64,000 nt of DNA from Cycas panzhihuaensis (GCA_023213395.1 CM041465.1:89287741-89351740), one strand, 5' to 3'. Shown: positions 34,714 through 46,760, counted from the first letter of the stretch. Translations and numbers: made by a program. The notes: generated from the sequence alone by a model not told the origin.

Positions 34714-36728
34714 GACCCCGTGGTGAGCAAATTCAACAAGAAATTGGTGGGATGGAAAGGGGCACTTCTTAGTTGGGCTGGAAAAATCCAGCTAGTAGTG
34801 GCCTTTCTCCAGAGCATCTCAGTTTACCAGATGTCAGGCTTCAAGTTGCCGGGCAAGGTTATCTCTACATTAGAGGGAATTATGAAGAGATTTCTTTGGT
34901 CTGGTGCTGAAGATAAAAAAAGAGTCCATCTAGTATCTTGGGAGAAAGTTTGTAAGCCTAGGTGGGCGAGGGGTCTCAATGTTAGAAGGCTGGGCCTTTT
35001 TAATATAGCGCTCCTGGCAAAGACAGATTGGAGACTCATTAAAGAAGATGGCTCAGTCTGGAGGAGTATCTTGGTGAGGAAATATCTAAGGGATGATCAT
35101 TTCCTGTTGGGGGAGGTCCCTTATACCAAGGGATCCCCAATTTGGAGAGCTATCCGCTCTTCACGTTTCATCTTAAGAGAAGGAATGCATTGGAAGCTGG
35201 GGGATGGAGAAAGCATAAGGTTCTAAGAAGATAATTGGTGCAGTCCCTCTAAATTAGAGGACCTACCTAATATTGGAGCCATGAAAAGGGTTTGCGAGAA
35301 TAACTTTGGGACCCTAGTCAAGCATTACTAGACTGGTTAGCACAAGGATAGGTGATGGAGATCGTTTGAGGAGCTACAAGGTCTTGAGGAGGAGATCCAG
35401 AGGGTGAAAGGGGTTTTGGACAACTAGTATATTCTAAAGTGGTCTTTTCTTGATTATCTGGTCTGGCCTCTCTTGTCAAAGGGATCATACACAGTTAAAG
35501 ATGGGTATAACCTATTGGCCAGCAGGGAAGGCTAGGTCAGGAATGATTTGCTGGCTGAGGTATGGAAGCTAGGGATCCTCTCGAAGATAGTTACTTTTTG
35601 GTGGCTATGCCTACAAAACAAAATCCTTATAATAGATAGTCTCATGAAGAGGGGTATTTAGTTGGTGAATATGTGTGTTCTATGTAAGGAGGAAGCAGAG
35701 ACTCTGGATCACCTATGTATTCACTGCCCCTATTCCAATGGTATTTGGAACGATATTTGGATCATGCTAGGTTTAGTGTGGGTCTCTTCTAAAACACTAA
35801 GAGATCAGTGGATTGCCTAGGACTCTCCATTGAAGAGTAAAACACTGACTAGAATCTGGAAGATGATCCTGCTAGTTGGCTCCTAGAATATCTAGAAAGA
35901 ACACAACAAGAGAATCTTTGAAGGAAAGGAGACAGACAGGTTGATATTGATAGCCAAGATCAAGAAGGGTATCTCTGAAATACTGACTCTCCCAACGGAG
36001 GATAAGATGCCCAAGGGGGAAGAAGACATCCTGGAGGATTAGGGAGTGGGTCTCCCAAAGTGGGGTAGAAAGGGGAGGCTAGCAATCAAATGGATCCCCT
36101 CGGATATAACTTGGGTAAAAATTAACTTTGATGGTGCTGCCAAAGGCAATCCTAGAGAGGCAAGTGGGGGAGGTCTCTGCAGGGATCACATGGGGAATTT
36201 GAGATGGGCCTTCACGGAATACTTAGGTATCCAAACAAACCAAAGAGCAGAGGTGTGGGCCATGTAAAGGGTGATTACTCTGTTGAGCGAGGAAGGAGCT
36301 CAGAAGGTGGTCATTGAAGGTGATTCCATGTACGTGATAAGTTGCTTAAGGGGGGAAACAGAACCGGGATAGAATAATATAGATATTATCAGAGATGCGC
36401 AAGAGGTACTGGAGTCAAAAAATGGTGTACAGATTCAACATACCTATAGGGAAGGGAATTCAGCAGCTGACTAGCTAGCAAATTGGGCAATGGCAAATAA
36501 GAGAACTATGGTTTGGAAGGAGGACTACTTGGAAGAGTTACTGAGACTGGTAAGGATTAATGCACATAGTGGAGAGACTGATAGGATTGAGTAAGAGGAT
36601 TCTCTCTTAATTTGGGCTAGGCCATGGGCTTGTCATGGTCATCTGTCATGTATTGTTGGGCTTTGATGTACAAGGTTTGGGGACCTAGTTAAAACCCCTT
36701 CAATATTATTTTACCTTATAAAAAAAAA
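34714..36728 (+). mobile_element. 5'-truncated L1-type LINE
   Basis: Inserted in internal region B with an 18-bp target duplication (34696-34713 and 36729-36746, AAAAGTTATACCTCTTTT with one mismatch) that overlaps a terminal A run of about 13. Homologous sequence of internal region A reads straight across the site. Only the RT C-terminal part, zinc finger and RNase H remain, as expected from incomplete target-primed reverse transcription. Coding strand is plus. Confidence 0.92.
34716..36594 (+). pseudogene. LINE ORF2 C-terminal part: RT end, zf-RVT, RNase H
   Basis: A single frame runs from the truncation point to TAA at 36592-36594. An open stretch of about 185 codons holds LVGWKGALLSWAGKIQLV, GFKLPGKVI and the WSGAEDKKRVHLVSWEKVCK block that follows the RT palm in plant L1 elements. 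The zinc-binding CVLCKEEAETLDHLCIHC (35674-35730) is the zf-RVT motif. RNase H of the RVT_3 type starts near 36115: KINFDGAAKGNPREASGG, QRAEVWAM, IEGDSMYVI, NSAAD*LANWA. D, E, D and D are present; the Trp after the last Asp is now TAG. About fifteen stops, mostly TAG, no frameshift seen. Confidence 0.9.
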
Positions 36729-37166
36729 AAAAGTTATACTTCTTTTAAGAAATTCACTATTATGGTTCTAAAGACTACAATAGTATTTACTAGTAAAATC
36801 TTAATAACTTTCTACTCTAAACTCTAATTAGCTCAAACTACTTCCATTAGAAAGTAGATTAAAAAATATATAGAATAAAAAAAAATTGAGGTCATTTGGA
36901 TACCTATAGATAAAGTTATGGCTCTTTGAAGTTGAGGTAGTAGATCTATCCTAGAAATATAGTGACAAAAAATAAAGGTTAAAATTAATTATACTATAAT
37001 TTTTATACTTTCACCCCCAAATCTATAATACAACCACTCAAAATTTATAAAATGAGCTATTTTGTTTTAAATTTACTATTATGTTTTAGAAATTTCAACA
37101 TTTATTCTCTCAAATATGCTTTCAAACCCTTGATGACATCTCCCAAATCATCGCTCTGATATCAAT

Positions 37167-37416
37167 TATTATGAATATATTCCTATAACCACTAAATATA
37201 GAGAAATAGAAATAGAAAATGATAGATAAAAGATAAGAAAGGAGATGGTATTCCAAAAAATATTCATTAACATAAGATTATAAAATACACAATAATCATC
37301 CCACTCATACATTATATATATATATATATGGGCTATTAAGGCCACCCATCTCTTAGACTTATGCATGTGGGATAAATTACAATAAGAGTAACATCATATG
37401 GTGGAGGATCATAATA
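37167..37416 (-). repeat. LTR3 of the gag-only array
   Basis: Third copy, 250 bp. Ends decayed to TA...TA on the plus strand. Flanked on the left by GATATCAAT, a decayed primer site, and on the right by resumed Copia-4 integrase. Confidence 0.8.
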
Positions 37417-39559
37417 GTGTTATTAATTTAAAGAAGAAATTGTAGGCTAAGATTGTGATGACTACGAGCTACCTAATAAACAAATTATCAATGACTACTT
37501 TAATGAAACAAATACCTTAAGAAGTGTGGTCTAGTAAGAAATCATCTCTTAGTCACCTTAGAGTGTTTGGTTGTAAAACTTTTATGCATGTTCCTAGCCT
37601 ACAAAGGATAAAACTTTATTTTAAAGCATAAAAGTATATTTTTATTGGCAATGTTGATGGTGTAAAGGGGTATAAGATTTATAACCTTGAATCACAAAAG
37701 TTGTGTATAGCCATGATGTTGTCTTTAAAGAGGAGTTCGTCTCTAAAATAGGAAAAAGAATTAAAGGAGGAAGACCTTAAGGAAGTATAATTTGAGATAA
37801 GACATAAAGATTCTCTATTAAAATATGAGTTAGCTAAAGAAGATGAACTAGCTAAATAGTTGGCCTAACCTCAAGAACTCTCAATCTTGAGAAGATCAAC
37901 TTGTGAGAGAAGAGAACTTGATAGGTATATTCTTGAATACTTTTGTTGCTCCTCATTTATATTAGCTAATATATGTGATGATCCATGTATTATTCAAAAG
38001 GCTCTAGAGTCAAAAGAGAACCAACTTTAGAAGAAGGCTATGGAAGAAGAAATTATATCCTTAGATAAGAATGAAATATGGGATTTGATGATTCTTTCAA
38101 AGGAAAAAATGTTATTGATAATACATGGATTTTCAAGAAGTAGTTCTAGGAAGATGGCACTATGGAAAAGTATAAGGCTCATTTGGTAACTAAGGGTTAT
38201 TCTCAAGTAAAAGGAATAGATTTTAATAAAATATTTTCTCCTATTAAAAAATTATCTTCAATTAGATTTCTATTAGTTGTAGTAGTTTCTTGTAATCTTA
38301 AGGTGGATCAAATGGGTATGAAGATAACTTTTATTCATAGTAACCTTAAGGAAGAAATTTATATATTATAGCCTAAAGGTTTTAAAGTTGTAGGAAGGAA
38401 AAATTTGATGTGTAAGTTGAAAAAATCATTATATATCTTGAAAGAATCATCGAGGGTGTGCTACTAGAAAATTGATTTACACATATTAGTAGATGGATTT
38501 GTATATAATAAGGCTAATTTCTATATCTCTTTTAAATATGTTGGTGACCACTTTATTATCTTAGCTTTATATGTTGATGAGATATTGCTAATACGTAATA
38601 GTAAAGAAATGAACCAACTTGTGAAAGCCCAATTGGCATCTCATTTTGAGATGATAGACCTCCGTGTTACACATTTTATTTTAGGCATTGAAATTAAGAG
38701 AGAGAGAAAAAATTGAAAGATTTAGCTTAGCTAAAGGTAATACATTGAGATAATATTACAAGGGTTTATAATACAAGACTATAATCCAATTAACCTTTTG
38801 TTCCTTATTAGTTTTGAATGATTAGTTAAGTAATATACAAAGACTTACCAAGATGTTTAAGATATAGCCTTTGTCATATATGTAAATATAGTTGGAAGTT
38901 TGATGTATATAATGGTAAATACTCAACCAAACATTACCCATGAAGTGGGAGTTATTAATAGATACATGTCAAACTTAGGTACTCAGCATTAGGTTATTGT
39001 GAAAAGGATTTTCAAGTATTTATGAGGCATATTAGACTACATAATTTACTATAAAGGAGTTCCCATGGAGAATAGAATAATAGATTTGAAAATATTTTTT
39101 AATGATGATTGGGTGGGAGATCTTGACAATAGAAGATTTATAAGTGGGTATGTATTTACCCTCTATGGTGATGCAATTAATTAGATGAGTAAGACACAAC
39201 AAGTTATTATGCTTTCAAGCATATAAATAGAGTATATGATAACTATTCATACATGTAAGAAAGTGGTTTAGTTATGAAGATTGTGCATAGATGTTAGCTT
39301 TAAGCAAGAAGCTATTTGGATAGATTATAATAGTCAAAGTATAATATATCTAGTGAAGAACCTAAGTTTTTACGCTTAGTTGAAGCATATTGACATGTAG
39401 TTTCATTCTATGATAGAAATGGTTAATTCCAATAAGGTAGACTTATAAAAGGTTGTTATACAAGAGAATGTTTCTAACTCATTGACTAAGGCTGTTAGTA
39501 TAAAAAGGTTTATATTATGCAAAAAAATAATGGGTGTTTATGATTTTGGCATTCAATAG
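37417..39559 (+). pseudogene. pol: Copia-4 pol, 3' part: integrase end, RT, RNase H
   Basis: Integrase resumes with AKIVMTTSYLINKL and HLRVFGCKTFMHVP (37440-37600). RT from about 37990: EIWDLM, KYKAHLVTKGYSQVKGIDF, KITFIHSNLKEEIYIL, KKSLYILKESSRVC, and ALYVDEILLI near 38566-38590, where the second catalytic Asp is Glu. RNase H follows: VGSLMYIMVNTQPNI, RRFISGYVFTLYGDA, and IDYNSQSIIYLVKNLSFYA. It ends MGVYDFGIQ with stop 39557-39559. Many stops are TAG. Confidence 0.87.
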
Positions 39560-39589
39560 TCATGTATGCAGGTTTTTTGCAAAGTATTC

Positions 39590-39603
39590 AATAAGTGGGA
39601 CAT
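39590..39603 (+). promoter_or_regulatory. Polypurine tract of Copia-4
   Basis: AATAAGTGGGACAT precedes the 3' LTR; AAGTGGGA-AT is a typical copia polypurine tract. Confidence 0.75.
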
Positions 39604-39945
39604 TATTAGATATATTGAACACTTTACAAGTATCACATAGGTATAGGCATTATACCTGAGCTTCTTTAGAAGTCTTATGGGGGTCTTTTTTAACCCATGG
39701 TTTATACTCATTGTATTGCAATACTGTGAGGCAATATCTTGTAATTTTTTTTTACATATACTTTTTTAATGACATATGTAAAGGAGTTGGATGAGCAGAT
39801 GAGAATAGAGTTAGGGGTTTTTCATTGTAATTCTTTTGAATCTCTAGTTATTTTTTGTTGATGTGCTTCGATTTCATTAATTATTTAATTTTCTCATTGA
39901 TTTAATTTCTATTATTATATTGTTCCTCTCTATTATTTTTCTTTA
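39604..39945 (+). repeat. 3' LTR of Copia-4 (internally deleted)
   Basis: 342 bp. Aligns with both ends of the 5' LTR but lacks about 140 bp including the GC-rich block. Confidence 0.82.
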
Positions 39946-40127
39946 TTTTAATCAAGCCATGATGGACCTAAATAACTAGATTTAAAGGTTTTGAGAAACC
40001 CACATATTTAGACCTAAATTACATATTGTAGGTGGTGATGAAGTTGACAAGTGACTTACCATGAATGCCAAGAAGGTGGTAAGAGTAGCATATATAAATA
40101 TATGATACTTTTTTTTTGGTATATATA

Positions 40128-40129
<2 letters not shown>

Positions 40130-40197
<68 letters not shown>
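40130..40197. repeat. Compound (CT)n-(AC)n microsatellite
   Basis: About 16 CT units, then TTAT, then about 17 AC units. Confidence 0.95.
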
Positions 40198-40200
<3 letters not shown>

Positions 40201-41639
40201 GAAAGGATGCTTCTCTATAAGCTGGTTTAAATAAGGGTCATAGTAAGCCAAGTATTATTGAACCCATTTTCTAGGTGGAACACTTTATCTAACCCTAAGC
40301 TAACCTTAAAAGGTGGGCTGGATATGGTTTTCATGTTATATTCATTAAGACATGGTAGGTATAGTTAATATTTTTAGGTTTGAGAAAATGCAATGATAAT
40401 AAGATGTCTCATTAGGGACCATGTTAACTAGAATGGAAACGTGATTTAAATGAAGTGAGGTCACAAAGGGGCTTGAAGACGAATCCATGATGACCAAACT
40501 ACTTAGATGTATTTGGGTTGTTTGTATAAGTGGTCTTTGTGCACCTTATTATAGGGGTATATATGGAAAAGAGGTCCTTGGGAAGCCTACCATGGTAATT
40601 TAGAATATCTGTTGTAGTGAGGATCAAATAGGACAATCGTAGGTAAGTACATTAGATGTCTAAGTTATTGGAATATTGGTTATGATGTAGGTTGTGTAAA
40701 AATGGGAGTTTATTATTTTGTTCATTAAAAGTGATACAAAAGGGCTTTATAAATTGATGGGTGTAAGGTCCTTCTAAGAGATTCATACATAGAGGAGTCA
40801 TAATTACTAGAAATAGGTGGTGTCATTGAGATTACGTTTCAAAATTGGGTTATTTGACTATAAACATAAGTGTGTGTTAGAGGGGTTGCCTCAAGGCTTA
40901 GGCCTAAGTTCTTGGGGGTGTTAAGGGTTACTTTGTAAGATGGGCATATGTGGCCTATATAGATGAGTTCAATGCTTGAAATCAAGCCACTAAACTATAA
41001 ACACTAAGATGTTTTAGGGAAGTTTCCTTAGGGCGAGTTTGAGTATTTATAGATGTATTTATAATATGCATATATGATACTTCAATGAACATGTTCAACC
41101 TTAGTACATTAATAACTTATCATTGTAATGGTGATTTTGGGCCTCAATGATAATTAACATAAGGAAATTGAGTCTAATAAAACTTGTAAGAGAATTTTTT
41201 AATATCATGAAGTCCAACTCTAGCCATTATAAAAATAGGTTTTTTAGTTCAATTTTAAATTCAATTTTATATTCGTGAGTTGAAAACTAATAGAATTAAT
41301 ATTTTGACCTTTTGAAACTCTGGATAAAATTGTAAGAGTACTAAGAATTTACTCAAAATATCATCTATTTAATGGAGACCACAGTAAGTCGATGGCCCAA
41401 CATGGACTAGATCTAGTAGGTACTACTTCCTAAACATTTTTAATTTTGCATTTATGCCAAAAATGCCTATTTTAGGGTTTAATCCTAAATCATGATTTTT
41501 TGGTTAAATGAGGTCTAATTATACCTCCAATTAGGGACAGACTTATGTATTTTGATAACCTATTTATTTTTAATAGATTGGGTTTTTTATTTTTCACTTA
41601 ATTTATATGAATTTTCTATTTTTTTAGTTGATTTTATGC

Positions 41640-41830
41640 AACATGAGTTATTGCAAGATGGACCTTGTTAGGACATCATCTCACAATGAATTTCATAGTA
41701 GAACATCATCATATTATGATGAAATTCATCATGGGAAGGATCATCCTATTATCAAATTTGTTGTGGTACCATAAAATACCTAGCATATTTTATAACAACA
41801 CTATGATGAGAGTGTAGTATTGTAGTATGA
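41640..41830. repeat. Second copy of the AATGAAATTCAT repeat family
   Basis: Units such as ACAATGAATTTCAT and ATGATGAAATTCATCATGG near 41683 and 41717 resemble the array at 27118-27400, including similar TTGCAAGATG / TTGCAGGATG starts. Confidence 0.5.
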
Positions 41831-41846
41831 TCTAGAAATTATAAAA

Positions 41847-41881
<35 letters not shown>

Positions 41882-44800
41882 GATTTTTATAATTCTTTTA
41901 GTTCCTTAGTATACATAAATATTTTAGGGGTTTCCTAACAATTTTTTTTCGTGTTTAGAGAGGGTAATCGTGATAATGAATTGTAGGAATGCCAACTAGA
42001 CCATGCTTAACTTAATTATTGGGATGGTTAATGGTATACAGGAGATCTTAAAGAACTATGGACTCCTCCAAATCATCATTTCTTTCTAGTATATCTCAGA
42101 TCCATTCTTGTTGATTGACATTATAGATTGTTGGGACTAAAGGAGATAGGTCTTCTACCTCCCTCTCATTGGTGATGTATAGATTACCTTATGATATGTG
42201 AGGAAGATTCTTAGGGTACCATGCATTAGACCCTTCTAGAGCTAGGAGTGCTGCTAGATAATGATAAGGCACATGTAGTAGTTACAATATTCTTTTATAG
42301 AGGAGGGGAGTGGGATTGATGAGGAGCTCTCTTATCTTACTGCCTTGTCACCCCCATTTTATTGATGCAAAAATTGATCATATGCACCATCTTGTTTAGA
42401 GTTGCATATTAATAAAACTACACAAACTTTCCCAAAGGATGGATGTATTGCATTGGGAGGCATAAGACATATAAGAGGCTAGATTGGGTTACATTAATAG
42501 TAGCCAACATTATAGCATAGTTGGATCATATTTGATTGATCAATTATAATGGACTCTCATACTTCACCCTCCTATAATGTTAGTTCTTTGATGACTACCA
42601 TGGTATTGGCCCATGAAATGGGCCATAAGTTATTGATGATGATACCCTTCTAATATATATATGGGCTATGAGATTTAGAGGCCTTGGACCTTGTGAGTTT
42701 GTGAGTAGGATGATTTTTGTTTGGTCCTTGAGAAGAGTTAGGATGGACCATTTCACTACAAAGCCCTATGTTGGTATTCATTAGATGTCAGGTGTAGAGG
42801 AGGAGGTGTAAGTAGAGGGTAGAGATGTGGTATTTGGTGGCAAAAGTATTGGATGGAATGGTGGAGCCAATAGGGGACCCATGCTAGATGTAACTATGGT
42901 AGTGGTTAAAGGGGCACTAGAAGATGATGGTGGAGATGGATAGGCACCACTAGAGGGTGCCATGTTAGATGGGTAAGGTGGGGGCATAGATTAGGGAGGT
43001 AGTCTAGGCTAAGGCAAGGACATTAATGATAGGGAAGATATTATTGAGGGTATTCTTTCATCACTAACTATTTTGTTTATATAATTAGTTTTATTTTGAG
43101 TTTATTATTCCAATGCTTTATTATATATGCTGTGATTGATCCTATGTTATTTTCTTGTTTATAGAAGTCAACAAACTTACTCCTCACTTCATCTACCAAG
43201 CTTTAGACTCGATGCTACCAAAGGTTTATGTAGAGGGTTAGTCTCCCATTTTTGATATAGGGTTATCGATGCTGGTACATTCCCATATAACAATTTTTAT
43301 ACTTTTGGTCATGGCATTAAATATATGGGCCATCGAGTGGCCATAATATGAAATGACAATAGCCTAACAGGATGCCACCATTACTCATCTTCAAACTACC
43401 ATGGTATGATGTGTGTATGTGAGAGAGTATGCATGTGTATGATGTGGATTTGAGCTCCTAATATTATGGCCTATATTTATGTTAAACTTTTACCATTTGC
43501 TTGATTATTTGTAATATACATGCACCTCTTACTTATCACATGGACAACTCATGATGTACACACAACACTAAGCAAAACTCAAATGGAATCAAACTGGTTT
43601 ATGTGAAATATTTTTTGGCTTTTGAAACTTTTTTTTTTCTTTTTTTGTGTTTTTGAGATGAGTATATATAAATGATAGTTTATACTTGTGACAGAGTATG
43701 ATGCCTCCTTGGGGATGCCTAAAAAATGGGGACAAGATTTATCATGGAGTGACACAAGTTGGGTATGTTGCCTTTTGAGGCAAATCACTTTATAAAGGGG
43801 TGAATTCTATTTTATATGAAATTTATCTCCCTAGTTTAACCTCATCAGGGATTGGTTACTCAGGGATTTTAGGGAATTGCCTACTGGGCTTAGGTCACCA
43901 TATTTTTACCTCGTTAATGACTTGTAGTTGAGAGGGACATTTTAGTTTAGGCTCTTGGGAGAGCATGGAAGTTCAAGCTCACATTAGCATAAGAGTTCCA
44001 ATTTATACTTGTAGAGGAGTGTGATGTCCCTTGGGGGATGCCTAAGGGGTGAGAAGTGGTGTTTGTTATTTTTAGAGTCTAATTACCTCTAACAGATAAC
44101 TAGAGAGGGAAGAACATTTTAACTCATTTTAGGGTATATCTACTTAAACCTACTAGCTTACATAGGGATAAGACATGTTGAGCTATGGAGGGAAACCTAG
44201 GGGTTAGGTCATCATATTATAACATCATTAGAGTATATTAATTGGGAAGCACATCCAAGGCTAGGATGGGATTACCATATCTTAACCCCCTTAATGATCC
44301 AAGTCTCAAAGGCATGGGGAATTGATGATTTATTTGAGGAAGAGGTTATTGGGAAGGTCTTGTAAGTTGGTGAGGAGGTTATAAAAGGATATAAAACCAA
44401 CATGTTACCATGGTTTGTGAATAATTAGGTATGAGATGTTGTGGTTGTAATGCCACTATCTCTTGATGGGTTATAAGTGTTATGGTTAAGAACTAATAGG
44501 TGCTTAGCATATAGGTGATGCCTTAATATCTAGTAATCTTCAATTGGGATTATATTAGGCCCAACCTAAGGGAGTGAGAGGAGTAGAGAGGGAATCAAAG
44601 ACCTCCTTAAGAGGGTCAAGGATAAGATCAGGTGGGATGGTTCAATATGAAACTAAAAAGAGTGAATAGGGGAGTTACCCAAAAGAGGTTTATCAATCAA
44701 TATGAAAGGGTCAAGGCTAGGGTTAGGTACACCTGGGTTCATAGGTAATGGTTTTGGCTCTTGATTGAAGACTAGGGGATTGCAAAATGTATCATAGATT

Positions 44801-45319
44801 AACATAGATGGTAAATAAAAAATAATGAACTTATCATAGGAAAACAATGAGCTAGGGCTTGAATCATAGAGTGGAGGAACCTAGAAAAGGTCCAACCACA
44901 TGACTACTAGATTAGGAAAGCCCTAAGTTTGATAGATTGGATGAACACTCTTAAGTAGGGCTCTTTACTAATACTCATCCTTGAGTCAATGTTATTTCAA
45001 GTTCACAATTTAAAGATAATTTCACTAGGATCTCTATTTATAATGTATTGGAGCATTTCCCTTTATAAAGGTTAAACTATCTTTGATCACTCAAGATCCA
45101 AATATTTGATCCATGTTCTCACATAATGTCTTTCAATTCTCTACTTTTTCTAATAAATGTTACTATTTTTCTTAACTCTACATTATCAATAGTCTAAATT
45201 ATCATGAATGAAACTTTAAAACTTTGGTCTATCAAGCTATTACTAATGATAGACCTTTATTAAATGTCATTCCTACTTCGCTCATGCACACGATCTGACT
45301 CATAAAATTAGATTACTAT

Positions 45320-45570
45320 TTGACCATAACTAAAGCTTTTGATATTATTAAGAGACCTAAAATAGGTTGAATTATGAATCTTCCCATCACTTTTAAAGGG
45401 AAATTTCTTCAAGTCAATGTTGAGGTACTTGATATAAATCTCGATTACAATATGTTGTTTAGTTATAATTAGATTTGAGCTATACTTACTATCCCATCCT
45501 CTTTTTTAGAGAGATTCAATTCCTAAATGATAATAAGGTTAAATCTATTAAACATTTGAAGTTCCAATCT
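45320..45570 (+). pseudogene. Ty3 retropepsin-like remnant
   Basis: The frame gives TKAFDIIKRPKIG, LPITFKGKFLQVNVEVLDIN, LDYNMLFSYN*I and IPSSFLERFN. This is the order of the aspartic-protease C-terminal half in Ty3 Tat/Ogre-like elements, where VLDI..-YN.LLGR.WIHAAGAIPSS is usual. Here LLGR.W has become LFSYN*. The DTG-type active site upstream was not identified. A fragment only; parent element not resolved. Confidence 0.55.
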
Positions 45571-46244
45571 AATAAAAATAAGCAATATGTCTAATTCACT
45601 AGTTATTTCATTTGTTAATATTGATCATGATCATTGGGATGAAATGGGAATTGGTATCCATGGTATACTACCCCCTAATAAAGAATTAATTTATGTGACT
45701 TCTCATTATAAGATACTTATTGCTAATGCTTATACATGTTCATCACCTGTTTAAACCTATGATTTAAAATTAGTCTATTTATATGATTTAAACATTTTTG
45801 ATATTTTATCATAGTTTGAGAATAATTTATCTTTCTAACTCTTTACTTTTCCCAGCTAATAATCTTCCTTTATTAACTATTTAATTGCCTCTTCTAGTAT
45901 AAACCTAGATTTTAAGCTACTAATTTGATCATTAGAAAATATTTACCTCGTATAGTCTAAGCTTATTTAATTTAACATTTTTTTTAGCCTTATTATATCA
46001 TTTTTTCAATACCCCTTCTTATTTTTTGTGTTGAGAATGGAAAGAAGCATAGCCTACCTATTACTTTTATTTTATTTGTTGATAGCTTATTTGATGTTAT
46101 TGAGTGGGCCATACCTTCTTTACATGATCTTTTAAAGGATTCATTTACTTCTTCCTTTGGTTCTAATTTATTTTATGATGCATCAAATTTTATGAATGAT
46201 TTGTCTTTTGTCAAGTCTTTTAATTCAACCTTGCTCATCTCATA
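45571..46244. other. Anonymous sequence before the chromovirus
   Basis: Possibly more of the Ty3 relic at 45320. One frame near 46070-46240 is open for about 60 codons (FVDSLFDVIEWAIPSLHDLL) but I do not recognise it. Confidence 0.35.
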
Positions 46245-46249
46245 TAGGA

Positions 46250-46746
46250 TCTAGCAATCAAGATATCTTGGAAAGCTATCTAGCTAGCTTCCTTTTATGT
46301 ATAAAAATTGACTTCAATTGAGGAAAGTTTCATCTTATTATTGTCATTAATTCTAGCAGACTTCAAGACTTTTAGTCAACTTCAAGTGGGGTTTTGGCTA
46401 GCCATCTCATGGGCAATTTAAGTGCCTATTTAAAGAGCCTGTTGGGTGGCATTAGGGCATCATTTGAGCACTTTGTGGATTGCTATTAGCTCAGACTTTG
46501 GGAAATAATCTCAGAGGGCACCTCGCCTCAAAGAGAAACCATAGTTTCAACCTTATTACCAATCAAACTTGGGTAACATTATATCTATTAAATTATCATT
46601 AGTTTTTTCTATTTACCTCCTACAATTACATACTTTGTATTATTATTATATTTCTCCTTTACTTTTATTAGTATATTTTTGGACTTTATCTATCATTAGA
46701 GTGGAGTAATAGACACTACCATACTTTCCCTATAACTATTAATACA
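46250..46746 (+). repeat. 5' LTR of the chromovirus
   Basis: 497 bp matching 58930-59445. First base pair decayed (TC for TG); ends AATACA before a short spacer and the primer site. Contains GGCTAGCCATCTCATGGG, conserved in both copies. Confidence 0.88.
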
Positions 46747-46748
46747 AG

Positions 46749-46760
46749 TGGTATCAGAGA
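46749..46760 (+). promoter_or_regulatory. Chromovirus primer binding site (iMet)
   Basis: TGGTATCAGAGA, two bases after the LTR end; eleven of twelve bases match the iMet tRNA 3' complement. Confidence 0.88.

Larger units (their letters stand above)
33610..37166 (-). other. Internal region B of the gag-only element, split by a LINE
   Basis: Homologous to internal region A. The gag-like frame starts at the ATG with complement 34426-34428: MDTTKPMPCIFNVNETLF, NNWVDNIETYLKSLDDDY, ELNKVASLYL. It is clearer than in copy A and retains the NW.D start. The LINE interrupts it at 34714-36728; the right part resumes at 36729 and ends in a decayed primer site before LTR3. Confidence 0.68.
31513..37416 (-). 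mobile_element. Non-autonomous gag-only LTR element array (three LTRs)
   Basis: Three related LTRs (31513-31832, 33360-33609, 37167-37416) separate two homologous internal regions, giving LTR-internal-LTR-internal-LTR. On the minus strand each LTR begins TGTTATGATCC (or decayed) and is preceded by a polypurine tract. LTR2 and LTR3 are followed by a primer-site sequence. Each internal region, about 1.5 kb, encodes only a gag-like remnant; no protease, integrase or RT is visible. This fits the class described as terminal-repeat retrotransposons with a GAG domain (TR-GAG). The tandem form fits unequal recombination between LTRs. The second internal region is split by a LINE. The array interrupts Copia-4 integrase; I could not find a convincing target duplication. 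Confidence 0.78.
29094..39945 (+). mobile_element. Copia-4, Ty1/copia element split by nested insertions
   Basis: LTRs at 29094-29578 and 39604-39945 flank a primer-site relic, gag, protease and integrase (to 31512). A nested array follows (31513-37416), then the rest of integrase, RT and RNase H (37417-39559) and a polypurine tract. Without the insert the element is about 4.9 kb. Both LTRs now start TA instead of TG. Possible target duplications are TTTCA before and TTTTA after, differing by one C-to-T change, so they are only suggestive. The left part and right part align as successive segments of one integrase, which shows that they are one element. Confidence 0.85.
39946..45319. other. 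Gene-poor DNA with simple repeats
   Basis: No recognisable coding region. Contains adjoining (CT)n and (AC)n tracts at 40130-40197, a short AT tract at 41849-41876, a repeat family shared with 27118-27400 at 41640-41830, and two copies of a TATACTTGT.GA.GAGT.TGATG...GGGGATGCCTAA string (about 43681-43730 and 44004-44053). A Pro/Ser-rich 68-codon minus frame at 42781-42987 is probably chance. Confidence 0.45.

Noticed and set aside
31508-37421. Target duplication for the gag-only array (ATTAT left, GTGTT right)
   Set aside because: Too few matching bases; the borders are decayed, so no duplication is claimed.
42781-42987. Pro/Ser-rich minus-strand frame that could resemble a cell-wall or arabinogalactan-type peptide
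   Set aside because: Short, no signal peptide pattern, no flanking gene structure; its plus strand is GGTGG-rich, which gives Pro codons by composition.
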